A stretch of DNA of 64,000 nt, taken from NCBI GenBank assembly GCA_028752905.1, contig JAQNBH010000139.1:372001-436000 (forward strand). Reading direction: 5' to 3'. The translations under genes were made by a program, and so were the position numbers. Positions 1 through 9,473 of the stretch are shown in pieces. The DNA is from Cladorhizidae sp. MBARI D1340-BT2 (taxonomy: Eukaryota > Porifera > Demospongiae > Poecilosclerida > Cladorhizidae). Below the pieces are notes generated by a model that searched no databases, was not told where the DNA came from, and worked only from the letters and a program-made list of their open reading frames with translations. The stretch's first letter is position 1, and the number at the start of each line of letters is the position of its first letter.

Positions 1-78
1 TGTATAGATGTGCATGTATAGAGGTGCAGGTATAGAGGTGCAGGTATAGAGGTGCAGGTATAGAGTTATAGAGGTGCA
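1..78. repeat. Short 14 bp tandem repeat
   Basis: The window opens inside a small tandem array whose 14 bp unit reads AGGTGCAGGTATAG, with three clean copies and degenerate edges. The array may continue to the left of the window. It contains no coding signal. Confidence 0.8.
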
Positions 79-582
79 GAGGGACATTGTATTGGGACTA
101 GACAAAGAACCTATGGAGGCACGTACAAAATTCATTCAGTATCATACCTAGAGTTCAACATAGCTAAGCAGCAGCTATGCGTTCGTAATATAAAAATTAT
201 TTATAGCTTACCTTTCTTTGTCCATTGCTAGCGCGTGGGGTCATCTTCTGTCCAGGAGCTTCCAAGGCTCAGCCAAGTATAGCTGGACACGCCATAGAAA
301 GTTTCTGAAGAATCACAGAACTCCTCTTTAGCTGAACGCTCGATTATACTCTTTGGTCCTCGAAATTTGCTATCCACAGCGAGCACTAAAGCTTGCAAGA
401 CTAGCCAAGGACCCGCTTTCTCTTCAGGCTAAGGCTGAAAAGCCCTCAAGCACGTAGTACACATCACGCCCTAAGGTCGCACGAAAAAGGTTCCGCTACA
501 ATTGAATCAGTCCATGCAGTTCTGGCTGCCCGTCACAGAAAATCTGTTTACTGTTCTTTTTTTATATGTGATGATCCCTTAT
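79..582. other. Unique flank with possible minus-strand 5' exon
   Basis: This 500 bp stretch is not repetitive and has a more balanced base composition than its surroundings. On the minus strand a good splice-donor match, AAAG|GTAAGC, places a possible exon end at 212. Upstream of it (higher coordinates) is several hundred bases without satellite DNA, as expected for a 5' leader. No protein family is recognisable. Confidence 0.4.
212..244 (-). CDS. Possible first coding exon (hypothetical, partial)
   Basis: On the minus strand an ATG at 244 opens an 11-codon frame (begins M-T-P-R-A-S) that runs exactly to a GTAAGC donor at 211-206; a second ATG at 225 gives a different frame ending in phase 2 at the same donor. 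The rest of the gene would lie left of the window. This rests only on a start codon, an open frame and a donor match, so it is a weak call and could be chance. Confidence 0.15.
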
Positions 583-699
583 CGGATCATGTAAAGAGTA
601 AGAGTCCGGAAGTCGAAAAATCAGTGCGCATCAATTAATATTCGCGGTATATTATATTTAAAACGCACTTTTCTCTGCTTATCTTAAACGCGCGCGCTA
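583..699. repeat. Left terminal inverted repeat of Merlin element
   Basis: Pairs with 1967-2072 in inverted orientation. The match includes CGGATCATGTA, CCGGAAGTCGAAAAATCAGT, TTCGCGGTATAT and CTTAAACGC. The left copy has a few extra bases near 670-680, which explains the unequal lengths. Confidence 0.85.
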
Positions 700-771
700 A
701 AATCACGGAGCTTTCAGAATAGCATCAAGAAAGGATACTCGAAGTGCTATCTCAGGACTACTAACACAAGT

Positions 772-906
772 AATACAACTTCATATTAACACAACTTCAT
801 AAAACAACAAATGCAGCATAAAAATTTTTAAAAAACCAAAAAAGTAACACAACTTCGTATCAACACAACTTCACAAAGAACTTCATAAAACAACAAATGC
901 AGCATC
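772..906. repeat. Two-copy direct repeat inside the Merlin element
   Basis: Two neighbouring copies of a 50-60 bp block rich in ACACAACTTCAT and ending ACAACAAATGCAGCAT (about 775-822 and 846-906). It sits between the left inverted repeat and the transposase 3' end. It looks like a local duplication in the non-coding subterminal part. Confidence 0.6.
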
Positions 907-1345
907 ATGTGTTTTGAAAAGCATCAGCAGTCGTGCCGGCATTCTTCTCCCCTCCACATAAAGTCATCGAGGTATGAAGGAAGTTGATCACGACGAACCC
1001 CCTTCATCTTTATCCTCGCCTGCTAAAATCAATTTATCTAACATACTGTGTATATCTTGTGGTATAACTCACTCTATTCCAGTAGGATTCAACATTTGGT
1101 GTGCACACCTGTGACTGGATTTAGGAACTCTATTGAATGGTTAACAGTCCGATGAGCAACCACTTCAGGCAGAGAAGCAACCTGTCTGTAAGCAGCCCAC
1201 TGATTATCGCAACATGAGACCGTATGATAGGGAGTAATGTTGCAGCGTCTCTCCGGGGAACTATTTGCATGTAACCTGAAAATTTGTGTTGAACAACTAC
1301 ATAGAATGGAGGGGAATTGTGATTGTGTCCACCAATCCAAACACC
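905..1345 (-). pseudogene. Merlin (ISXO2-like DDE) transposase, degraded
   Basis: Read on the minus strand from about 1345. One frame gives a GYMQIVPRRDAATLLPII block; after a frameshift near 1205-1210 a second frame gives QWAAYRQV, then HRTVNHSIEFLNPVTGVHT ending at 1089. After an in-frame stop the C-terminal signature resumes at 1007 with RRDQLPSYLDDFMWR and ends at a stop at 924-926. These are hallmark blocks of Merlin/IS1016 transposases. The aspartate normally before QWAAY and the glutamate block after GVHT are eroded, so the protein cannot be active. A further minus-strand frame at 1513-1719 with several cysteines lies where the N-terminal zinc-binding part should be, but I could not recognise it with confidence. 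Confidence 0.8.
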
Positions 1346-1966
1346 CGGATGGTGGCCGGGTCCCTATGATGCTGTATCCACAACAATTATAATAATGATT
1401 CTATAATGATGCTATTCTGATAATGATGCTATGGCCACAAGAATGTACTGTTTATGTGACAATTGACAACACACTGAATTGGGACTCATGATGACTCCAG
1501 GCCCACCTAAGATTATTGGACAGCTAAGGGCTGTTGAGCAAACTTCCTGCAACCACTGGTACACATTAATTGCAGTTGGTCGACTGCACCTTCTTCACTT
1601 GCAGCAGCAGTAACTGGGTACTCTCTGCAAAAGGAGCCAAGTTTGCAGACTAAGCATTGACTTCGCGAAGAAGCTCCCTTCAATAAATCTAAAAATATTG
1701 ACATAGACATACAAACCATGACGAATCGACTTTACGGTTTAACACGCAGGACACCCCCATGCAAACCCATCTTTCAGGCTGGACTTCTTGCATCTAACCA
1801 TAGTTACATTGCAACTGTACACCAAGTAACAACACCAAACATGTTCATCATAATATTATTATCAATAATCATTCTATTATTATTACTTTTTAGATATTTT
1901 CTCCCTTACATTCCACAAGTAAAATTACTTGCCAAAAGAGATGTGCGCGCCATCTCGCTCTGTACA

Positions 1967-2072
1967 TAGCGCGTGCGTTTAAGATATGCATCGTTTAAAA
2001 ATATATACCGCGAAAATTAATTGACGAGCACTGATTTTTCGACTTCCGGAGTCTTACTCTTACATGATCCGG
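1967..2072. repeat. Right terminal inverted repeat of Merlin element
   Basis: Reverse complement of the left end at 583-699 with about 85-90 percent agreement by eye. It ends in CATGATCCG at 2064-2072. Confidence 0.85.
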
Positions 2073-2096
2073 TTTATCTATGGACAGTGACTTTAT

Positions 2097-2170
2097 TGTG
2101 TAGTGTATATATTGTGTAGTGTATATGTTTATGTTGACACACACACACACACACACACACAAAAAAAAAA
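2097..2170. repeat. Microsatellite tract: 16 bp duplication, (AC)n and poly-A
   Basis: A short tandem ATTGTGTAGTGTATAT duplication is followed by an AC dinucleotide run of about 25 bases (2137-2161) and ten A residues. Confidence 0.9.
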
Positions 2171-2492
2171 CACGTGACAGGCATTGTCATTTGTCTTGAA
2201 TAGTCGCGTGTTGTACCACGCCCAATCTATTTATTTTTATTTTTATTTATTTTTTGTACACCAACACAATTGTATTATTTTAATGATGTAGAGTTAGAGT
2301 AATGATGATTAAATGAGCTGTGGGATGCGCCTTTCTGCTGTTGCCAGGGTTACATCCACATCTTTGACTGGGTTTCATCTGCTGCCACGAATACACATGA
2401 TTGAAGACATTCTGCATCTTAGCCAACTCATCACAACAGAATAAGGCTTCTGCCTCTTGTGGGATAGCTTGTCTGCCAATCTTTTATAAAAA
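2171..2492. other. Unique AT-rich spacer, nothing recognised
   Basis: Contains a T-rich run at 2228-2256 and otherwise unremarkable unique sequence. No open frame longer than about 40 codons, no RNA gene and no inverted repeat were seen. Confidence 0.6.
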
Positions 2493-3171
2493 GTGAGTAT
2501 GCTTACATCAGGTATGCCAACAGAGTGATTATGCTTACATCAGATATGCCAACAGAGTGAGTATGCATACATCAGGTATGCCAACAGAGTGAGTATGCAT
2601 ACATCAGGTATGCCAACAGAGTGAGTATGCTTACATCAGGTATGCCAACAGAGTGAGTATGCATACATCAGGTATGCCACAGAGTGAGTATGCATACATC
2701 AGGTATGCCACAGAGTGAGTATGCTTACATCAGGTATGCCAACAGAGTGAGTATGCATACATCAGGTATGCCAACAGAGTGAGTATGCATACATCAGGTA
2801 TGCCAACAGAGTGAGTATGCATACATCAGGTATGCCACAGAGTGAGTATGCTTACATCAGGTATGCCACAGAGTGAGTATGCTTACATCAGGTATGCCAA
2901 CAGAGTGAGTATGCTTACATCAGGTATGCCAACAGAGTGAGTATGCTTACATCAGGTATGCCAACAGAGTGAGTATGCATACATCAGGTATGCCAACAGA
3001 GTATGCATACATCAGGTATGCCACAGAGTGAGTATGCATACATCAGGTATGCCAACAGAGTGAGTATGCATACATCAGGTATGCCAACAGAGTGAGTATG
3101 CTTACATCAGGTATGCCACAGAGTGAGTATGCTTATCTCAGGTATGCCAACAGAGTGAGTATGTTTACATC
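2493..3171. repeat. Satellite A, 32 bp unit (array 1)
   Basis: About 21 tandem copies of a 32 bp unit with core GAGTATGCATACATCAGG followed by TATGCCAACAGAGT. The common variants are GCTTAC for GCATAC and a one-base deletion (CCACAG for CCAACAG) making a 31 bp unit. The unit carries the perfect 10 bp palindrome GTATGCATAC. The same satellite returns at 47031-48420. Confidence 0.95.
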
Positions 3172-3228
3172 TTATAGGTGAGACTGTATAAACACAGGAA
3201 CTGTAGTCTAACCACAACTATGAATCCA
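3172..3228. other. Short junction sequence between satellite A and gypsy remnant
   Basis: Non-repetitive bases separating the last degenerate satellite A unit from the presumed gypsy LTR end. Nothing recognised. Confidence 0.4.
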
Positions 3229-3472
3229 CACATGTATTGTATCACGTGACTCCTAAGATAGAGCACACCAGTTCTGTCGTGAATTTTTATAAAGAGCGAT
3301 TGATCATTGTCAATATACTACATTGGCGACGAGGTAAAGCTAGAGAAATGGCAGTGGCACTTCAAGTGAGTACAGTGCAGCCATTTGATGTGCACGGAGA
3401 TGCCAACAGTCTTTCAAAAATGTGGGAGAAATGGCTCAGGTCATTTGAAATGTATGGCTATAAGTTATGCAT
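3229..3472 (+). mobile_element. Ty3/gypsy retrotransposon remnant (5' end only)
   Basis: The order LTR-end, primer-binding site, gag start is recognisable. A stretch from about 3233 (TGTATTGTATC) to 3323 (ends ACTACA-like) resembles a short or truncated LTR. It is followed at 3324 by TGGCGACGAGGTA, the primer-binding motif seen just inside the 5' LTR of many animal gypsy elements. A gag start codon follows 24 bases later. The element is cut off at about 3472, where module M begins. No pol or 3' LTR is present in the window. Confidence 0.6.
3348..3472 (+). pseudogene. Gypsy Gag N-terminus (truncated)
   Basis: About 42 codons starting at ATG 3348, with the typical gypsy Gag opening: VSTVQPFDVHGDANSL followed by MWEKWLRSFEMYGYK. 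The pattern P-F-D..GD..SL....W.KW..SFE is characteristic of the start of animal Ty3/gypsy Gag proteins, which form the particle core. The frame is then replaced by module M sequence shared with 42229 onward, so the rest of Gag is gone. The open frame upstream to 3237 is LTR sequence, not protein. Confidence 0.6.
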
Positions 3473-4203
3473 TGTGTCAAATAATATGTATGTAAACAAT
3501 ATACTCAGGATTATAAGCAATGTTCTTATGGTATGGAGACAGTGCACCTAAAATGTCTCTTGGAGTATGATGCTCACTGGGTTGCTATCCTGGAGGAGGC
3601 AGCTTTGTATCTCAGGTCCGTGTTCAACTGGGATCTGTTGTATTGATAAATAAGCATAATAATATTCATAGTTGTATTCAGCATGTTTAAAGGGGTTTTT
3701 TTGGTTGTTGTTTTTTATTTTTATCATTATTATCATTATGGTCACATAATCTTGACCAGAGTATTATATTTAAAAAATTATTAAAAAATGCATTTAACAT
3801 CATAAACAATGTTTTATGTTGATGAACAAGCATAATTATATTCATATGCTATGGTCAGAATGTGGTCACAAGCATTTGACCACATTGTTTCAAGTAATAG
3901 AAACATATTTATGTAAAAAACGTTACAAACGTTAGAAGCAATATTATGTTTATAAATACACAATCATATTCATTGGATGTGGTCACAACATCCTAACCAC
4001 ATTGTTTGAAATACAACAAAAAAATATTTAGCCAAAAAATATATATAATCAATGTTCTTATTGATTAAATCCATAATCATATTCATACTTTGTGGTCAGT
4101 GTGTGTTTTTCACAAAAATTACCACATGTTTATCAACAATAATGCTATCCCATAATATATGGTTGCTAGGTACTATTGCATTCCAGATTTTATATTAATT
4201 ATT
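3470..4203. repeat. Module M, copy 1 (dispersed about 730 bp repeat)
   Basis: Nearly identical to 42229-42977, starting at CATTGTGTCAAATAAT and ending TTTTATATTAATT. Its flanks differ: gypsy Gag then satellite B here, AT-rich DNA then piggyBac in the other copy, so M is a unit that moved or was copied by itself. Internally it contains an old degenerate tandem repeat of about 113-128 bp, marked by the recurring CAATGTTnTTAT, CATAATnATATTCAT and TGTGGTCA motifs near 3665, 3841, 3969 and 4082. No terminal inverted repeats or target duplication were identified. Confidence 0.85.
3533..3646 (+). CDS. Short conserved reading frame in module M (unrecognised, 37 codons)
   Basis: ATG at 3533 opens a 37-codon frame ending TGA at 3644-3646. 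It is identical in the second module M copy. It contains CLLEYDAHWVAILEE, which faintly recalls the LEYD..W..IL stretch of RNA lariat debranching enzymes (DBR1), but the similarity is short and the rest does not fit. It may be a captured exon or chance. No function is assigned. Confidence 0.2.
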   Translation: METVHLKCLLEYDAHWVAILEEAALYLRSVFNWDLLY

Positions 4204-4213
4204 AATTATATTA

Positions 4214-7200
4214 ACATGTGAGAACTAATAGAACATATACAGTGTACATGTGAGAACTAATAGAACATATACAGTGTACATGTGAGAACTATTAGAACAT
4301 ATACAGTGCACATGTGAGAACCAATAGAACATATACAGTGCACATGTGAGAACTAATAGAACATATACAGTGTACATCTGAGAACCAATAGAACATATAC
4401 AGTGTACATGTGAGAACTAATAGAACATATACAGTGTACACGTGAGAACTAATAGAACATATACAGTGCACATGTGAGAACTAATAGAACATATACAGTG
4501 CACATGTGAGAACTAATAGAACATATACAGTGCACATGTGAGAACTAATAGAACATATACAGTGCACATGTGAGAACTAATAGAACATATACAGTGTACA
4601 TGTGAGAACTAATAGAACATATACAGTGCACATGTGAGAACTAATAGAACATATACAGTGTACATGTGAGAACTAATAGAACATATACAGTGTACACGAG
4701 AACTAATAGAACATATACAGTGTACATGTGAGAACCAATAGAACATATACAGTGCACATGTGAGAACTAATAGAACATATACAGTGCAAATGTGAGAACT
4801 AATAGAACATATACAGTGCACATGTGAGAACTAATAGAACATATACAGTGTACATGTGAGAACTAATAGAACATATACAGTGTACACGAGAACTAATAGA
4901 ACATATACAGTGTACATGTGAGAACCAATAGAACATATACAGTGCACATGTGAGAACCAATAGAACATATACAGTGCACATGTGAGAACTAATAGAACAT
5001 ATACAGTGTACATGTGAGAACCAATAGAACATATACAGTGCACATGTGAGAACTAATAGAACATATACAGTGCACATGTGAGAACTAATAGAACATATAC
5101 AGTGTACATGTGAGAACTAATAGAACATATACAGTGTACATGTGAGAACCAATAGAACATATACAGTGTACATGTGAGAACTAATAGAACATATACAGTG
5201 TACACGTGAGAACTAATAGAACATATACAGTGCACATGTGAGAACCAATAGAACATATACAGTGCACATGTGAGAACTAATAGAACATATACAGTGCACA
5301 TGTGAGAACTAATAGAACATATACAGTGCACATGTGAGAACTAATAGAACATATACAGTGCACATGTGAGAACTAATAGAACATATACAGTGCACATGTG
5401 AGAACTAATAGAACATATACAGTGCACATGTGAGAACTAATAGAACATATACAGTGTACATGTGAGAACTAATAGAACATATACAGTGCACATGTGAGAA
5501 CTAATAGAACATATACAGTGCACATGTGAGAACTAATAGAACATATACAGTGTACATGTGAGAACTAATAGAACATATACAGTGTACATGTGAGAACTAA
5601 TAGAACATATACAGTGCACATGTGAGAACTAATAGAACATATACAGTGTACATGTGAGAACTAATAGAACATATACAGTGCACATGTGAGAACTAATAGA
5701 ACATATACAGTGTACATGTGAGAACTAATAGAACATATACAGTGCACATGTGAGAACTAATAGAACATATACAGTGTACATGTGAGAACTAATAGAACAT
5801 ATACAGTGTACATGTGAGAACTAATAGAACATATACAGTGCACATGTGAGAACTAATAGAACATATACAGTGTACATGTGAGAACTAATAGAACATATAC
5901 AGTGTACATGTGAGAACTAATAGAACATATACAGTGCACATGTGAGAACTAATAGAACATATACAGTGTACATGTGAGAACTAATAGAACATATACAGTG
6001 TACATGTGAGAACTAATAGAACATATACAGTGTACATGTGAGAACCAATAGAACATATACAGTGCACATGTGAGAACTAATAGAACATATACAGTGCACA
6101 TGTGAGAACTAATAGAACATATACAGTGTACATGTGAGAACTAATAGAACATATACAGTGCACATGTGAGAACTAATAGAACATATACAGTGTACACGTG
6201 AGAACTAATAGAACATATACAGTGCACATGTGAGAACTAATAGAACATATACAGTGCACATGTGAGAACTAATAGAACATATACAGTGTACATGTGAGAA
6301 CTAATAGAACATATACAGTGCACATGTGAGAACTAATAGAACATATACAGTGCACATGTGAGAACTAATAGAACATATACAGTGCACATGTGAGAACTAA
6401 TAGAACATATACAGTGCACATGTGAGAACTAATAGAACATATACAGTGCACATGTGAGAACTAATAGAACATATACAGTGCACATGTGAGAACCAATAGA
6501 ACATATACAGTGCACATGTGAGAACTAATAGAACATATACAGTGTACATGTGAGAACCAATAGAACATATACAGTGCACATGTGAGAACTAATAGAACAT
6601 ATACAGTGCACATGTGAGAACTAATAGAACATATACAGTGTACATGTGAGAACTAATAGAACATATACAGTGCACATGTGAGAACTAATAGAACATATAC
6701 AGTGTACATGTGAGAACTAATAGAACATATACAGTGTACATGTGAGAACTAATAGAACATATACAGTGCACATGTGAGAACTAATAGAACATATACAGTG
6801 CACATGTGAGAACTAATAGAACATATACAGTGCACATGTGAGAACTAATAGAACATATACAGTGTACATGTGAGAACTAATAGAACATATACAGTGCACA
6901 TGTGAGAACTAATAGAACATATACAGTGCACATGTGAGAACTAATAGAACATATACAGTGTACATGTGAGAACTAATAGAACATATACAGTGCACATGTG
7001 AGAACTAATAGAACATATACAGTGCACATGTGAGAACTAATAGAACATATACAGTGCACATGTGAGAACTAATAGAACATATACAGTGTACATGTGAGAA
7101 CTAATAGAACATATACAGTGCACATGTGAGAACTAATAGAACATATACAGTGCACATGTGAGAACTAATAGAACATATACAGTGCACATGTGAGAACCAA

Positions 7201-8449
7201 TAGAACATATACAGTGCAAATGTGAGAACTAATAGAACATATACAGTGTACATGTGAGAACTAATAGAACATATACAGTGCACATGTGAGAACTAATAGA
7301 ACATATACAGTGTACATGTGAGAACCAATAGAACATATACAGTGCACATGTGAGAACTAATAGAACATATACAGTGCACATGTGAGAACTAATAGAACAT
7401 ATACAGTGTACATGTGAGAACTAATAGAACATATACAGTGCACATGTGAGAACTAATAGAACATATACAGTGCACATGTGAGAACTAATAGAACATATAC
7501 AGTGCACATGTGAGAACTAATAGAACATATACAGTGTACATGTGAGAACTAATAGAACATATACAGTGTACATGTGAGAACTAATAGAACATATACAGTG
7601 TACATGTGAGAACTAATAGAACATATACAGTGCACATGTGAGAACCAATAGAACATATACAGTGTACATGTGAGAACTAATAGAACATATACAGTGTACA
7701 TGTGAGAACTAATAGAACATATACAGTGCACATGTGAGAACTAATAGAACATATACAGTGCACATGTGAGAACTAATAGAACATATACAGTGTACATGTG
7801 AGAACTAATAGAACATATACAGTGTACATGTGAGAACTAATAGAACATATACAGTGCACATGTGAGAACTAATAGAACATATACAGTGCACATGTGAGAA
7901 CTAATAGAACATATACAGTGCACATGTGAGAACTAATAGAACATATACAGTGCACATGTGAGAACTAATAGAACATATTCAGTGTACATGTGAGAACCAA
8001 TAGAACATATACAGTGCACATGTGAGAACTAATAGAACATATACAGTGCACATGTGAGAACCAATAGAACATATACAGTGTACATGTGAGAACTAATAGA
8101 ACATATACAGTGCACATGTGAGAACTAATAGAACATATACAGTGCACATGTGAGAACTAATAGAACATATACAGTGCACATGTGAGAACTAATAGAACAT
8201 ATACAGTGTACATGTGAGAACTAATAGAACATATACAGTGCACATGTGAGAACTAATAGAACATATACAGTGTACATGTGAGAACTAATAGAACATATAC
8301 AGTGTACATGTGAGAACCAATAGAACATATACAGTGCACATGTGAGAACTAATAGAACATATACAGTGTACATGTGAGAACCAATAGAACATATACAGTG
8401 TACATGTGAGAACTAATAGAACATATACAGTGTACATGTGAGAACCAAT
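4214..8449. repeat. Satellite B, 32 bp unit, about 132 copies
   Basis: A 4.2 kb homogeneous array with core GAGAACTAATAGAACATATA followed by CAGTGYACATGT. Two common alternatives are TGTACAT/TGCACAT and AACTAAT/AACCAAT; a two-base deletion (TACACGAG) occurs at 4694 and 4884. Because 32 is not a multiple of three, each minus-strand frame cycles through three readings and is closed by the TAG in the AACTAAT variant and opened by AACCAAT. The Met/Tyr/Cys-rich minus-strand frames here are by-products of the repeat. This satellite occurs only once in the window. Confidence 0.97.
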
Positions 8450-8516
8450 CTATACACCTTAGCATGGTTATACACCTAGCATGGTTATACACCTAGCATA
8501 GTTATATACCTAGCAT
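8450..8516. repeat. Satellite C, 17 bp unit (array 1, left part)
   Basis: Four copies of the 17 bp unit TAGCATGGTTATACACC directly follow satellite B. The array is interrupted at 8516 by the hAT insertion and resumes at 11808. Confidence 0.95.
8509..8516. repeat. hAT target-site duplication, left
   Basis: CCTAGCAT, repeated at 11808-11815 directly outside the other hAT end. Eight bp is the expected hAT duplication length. The target was a unit of satellite C, which itself contains this octamer. Confidence 0.85.
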
Positions 8517-8527
8517 CAGGGTTGTAT
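8517..8527 (+). repeat. hAT left terminal inverted repeat
   Basis: CAGGGTTGTAT, an exact inverted match to 11797-11807. Confidence 0.85.
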
Positions 8528-8987
8528 ACAGAAATTTTGCCAAGGGGGGGCGAACTTGAGATATGGAAAAATAAGGGGGTCGGAGAGCCTGGATGGTGCG
8601 GAAAGGGGACGTGCACCCTGGGCTTCCGCGTGGAGTACGAAAGTGTTTTACCCACAGGTATTTTTGCAGTACTAACTGTATATATAGCTGCTACTTATGA
8701 TGGCATGCACTTTTTCTAAAATCTTTAGTACAACATTCCATCTTAAATATTTGCTGAAGTTGCATGCTACGGCAATCAGCATATATAGATTAGATATAGT
8801 CACTTGTCACTCGTATAATGGAGGTGGGCTTTTGTGAAATCGAATTATGTTGCATTCCATGCATTTTCTTACAAAATCATGGACAACAGGTTTCATACAC
8901 AATTTTTCTCTAGTTCTCTAGGGGGGGTGGAAATGGTTGGTCACTTGGTGCCCTAATTTTTGTTAATATTTTCTTAACATGTTCATA

Positions 8988-9030
8988 AGTCGTAAAAGGG
9001 GGGTCTGGGGGGAAGATCCCCCCATATATT
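8988..9030. other. G-rich/C-rich hairpin inside hAT 5' region
   Basis: GGGGGG AAGAT CCCCCC at 9007-9023 can fold into a perfect six-pair stem; another G run precedes it. Similar G-run hairpins lie at the right end of the element. Confidence 0.6.
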
Positions 9031-9164
9031 TTTTTGCTTTTACAATGTCTGAGGATAGCTATTTTTACTGACTACCAATGGCATTATGCTATACCGAACT
9101 ATGGCTAGACTGTATATATTTCTCATGATATTGTAGCTGCTTGGAAAAAGGAGAGCATGTGTCA

Positions 9165-9427
9165 TGACACGATGACATCACACACCACCACGTGCTCTCC
9201 TTTGTAGGTTTGTCACTTCTTTTGTTTCTCCTTCTTTCCCACTCCCTCTCTCTCAGTATTTTTAACTCAGTCCATTATGTCATGGTCTTCAAGTCTAATC
9301 TTAGACATGATGTCATCACACGCCACCACGTGTTCTCCTTTGTAGGTTTGTCACTTCTTCAGTTCCCTCCTTCTTTCCCACTCTCTCTCAGTATTTTTAA
9401 CTCAGTCCATTATGTCATGGTCTTAAA
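9165..9427 (+). repeat. Tandem 137 bp duplication in the hAT promoter region
   Basis: Two adjacent copies (about 9165-9301 and 9302-9427) of a block with a bZIP-like palindrome TGATGnCATCA, an E-box CCACGTG, a pyrimidine-rich TCCTTTGTAGG tract and TTTTTAACTCAGTCCATTAT. The two copies differ by small indels and substitutions. They lie directly upstream of the TATA box and transposase start, so they may be duplicated promoter elements. Regulatory function is inferred only from motifs. Confidence 0.7.
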
Positions 9428-9432
9428 GTCTC

Positions 9433-9440
9433 TATAAAAG
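9433..9440 (+). promoter_or_regulatory. TATA box of hAT transposase
   Basis: TATAAAAG at 9433-9440, 34 bases before the transposase ATG at 9474. With transcription starting 25-30 bp downstream, the leader would be very short. Confidence 0.5.
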
Positions 9441-9473
9441 AAACCTTACTAGCTGATTTCTCTTCATATTAAT

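Larger units (their letters stand above)
583..2072 (-). mobile_element. Merlin-superfamily DNA transposon (inactive)
   Basis: A 1.49 kb element bounded by inverted repeats of about 106 and 117 bp (583-699 and 1967-2072). The inverted ends both start CGGATCATGTAA when read inward, allowing for a one-base difference. Between them, on the minus strand, lies a broken transposase of the Merlin/IS1016 (ISXO2-like DDE) family. Merlin elements move by cut and paste. The exact ends and an 8-9 bp target duplication could not be fixed: the bases outside 583 and 2072 do not match convincingly. The element is clearly dead because the transposase carries frameshifts and stops. Confidence 0.8.

Noticed and set aside
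3229..3323. Complete gypsy LTR
   Set aside because: Only about 90 bases with TG...CA-like ends are present and there is no second LTR to compare, so the boundary is kept tentative.
4214..8449. Many minus-strand Met/Tyr/Cys-rich reading frames (MHCICSI, YVLLVLT type) in satellite B
   Set aside because: They are the 32 bp unit read in rotating frames; open or closed state depends only on the AACTAAT/AACCAAT variant, with no conserved start, end or length.
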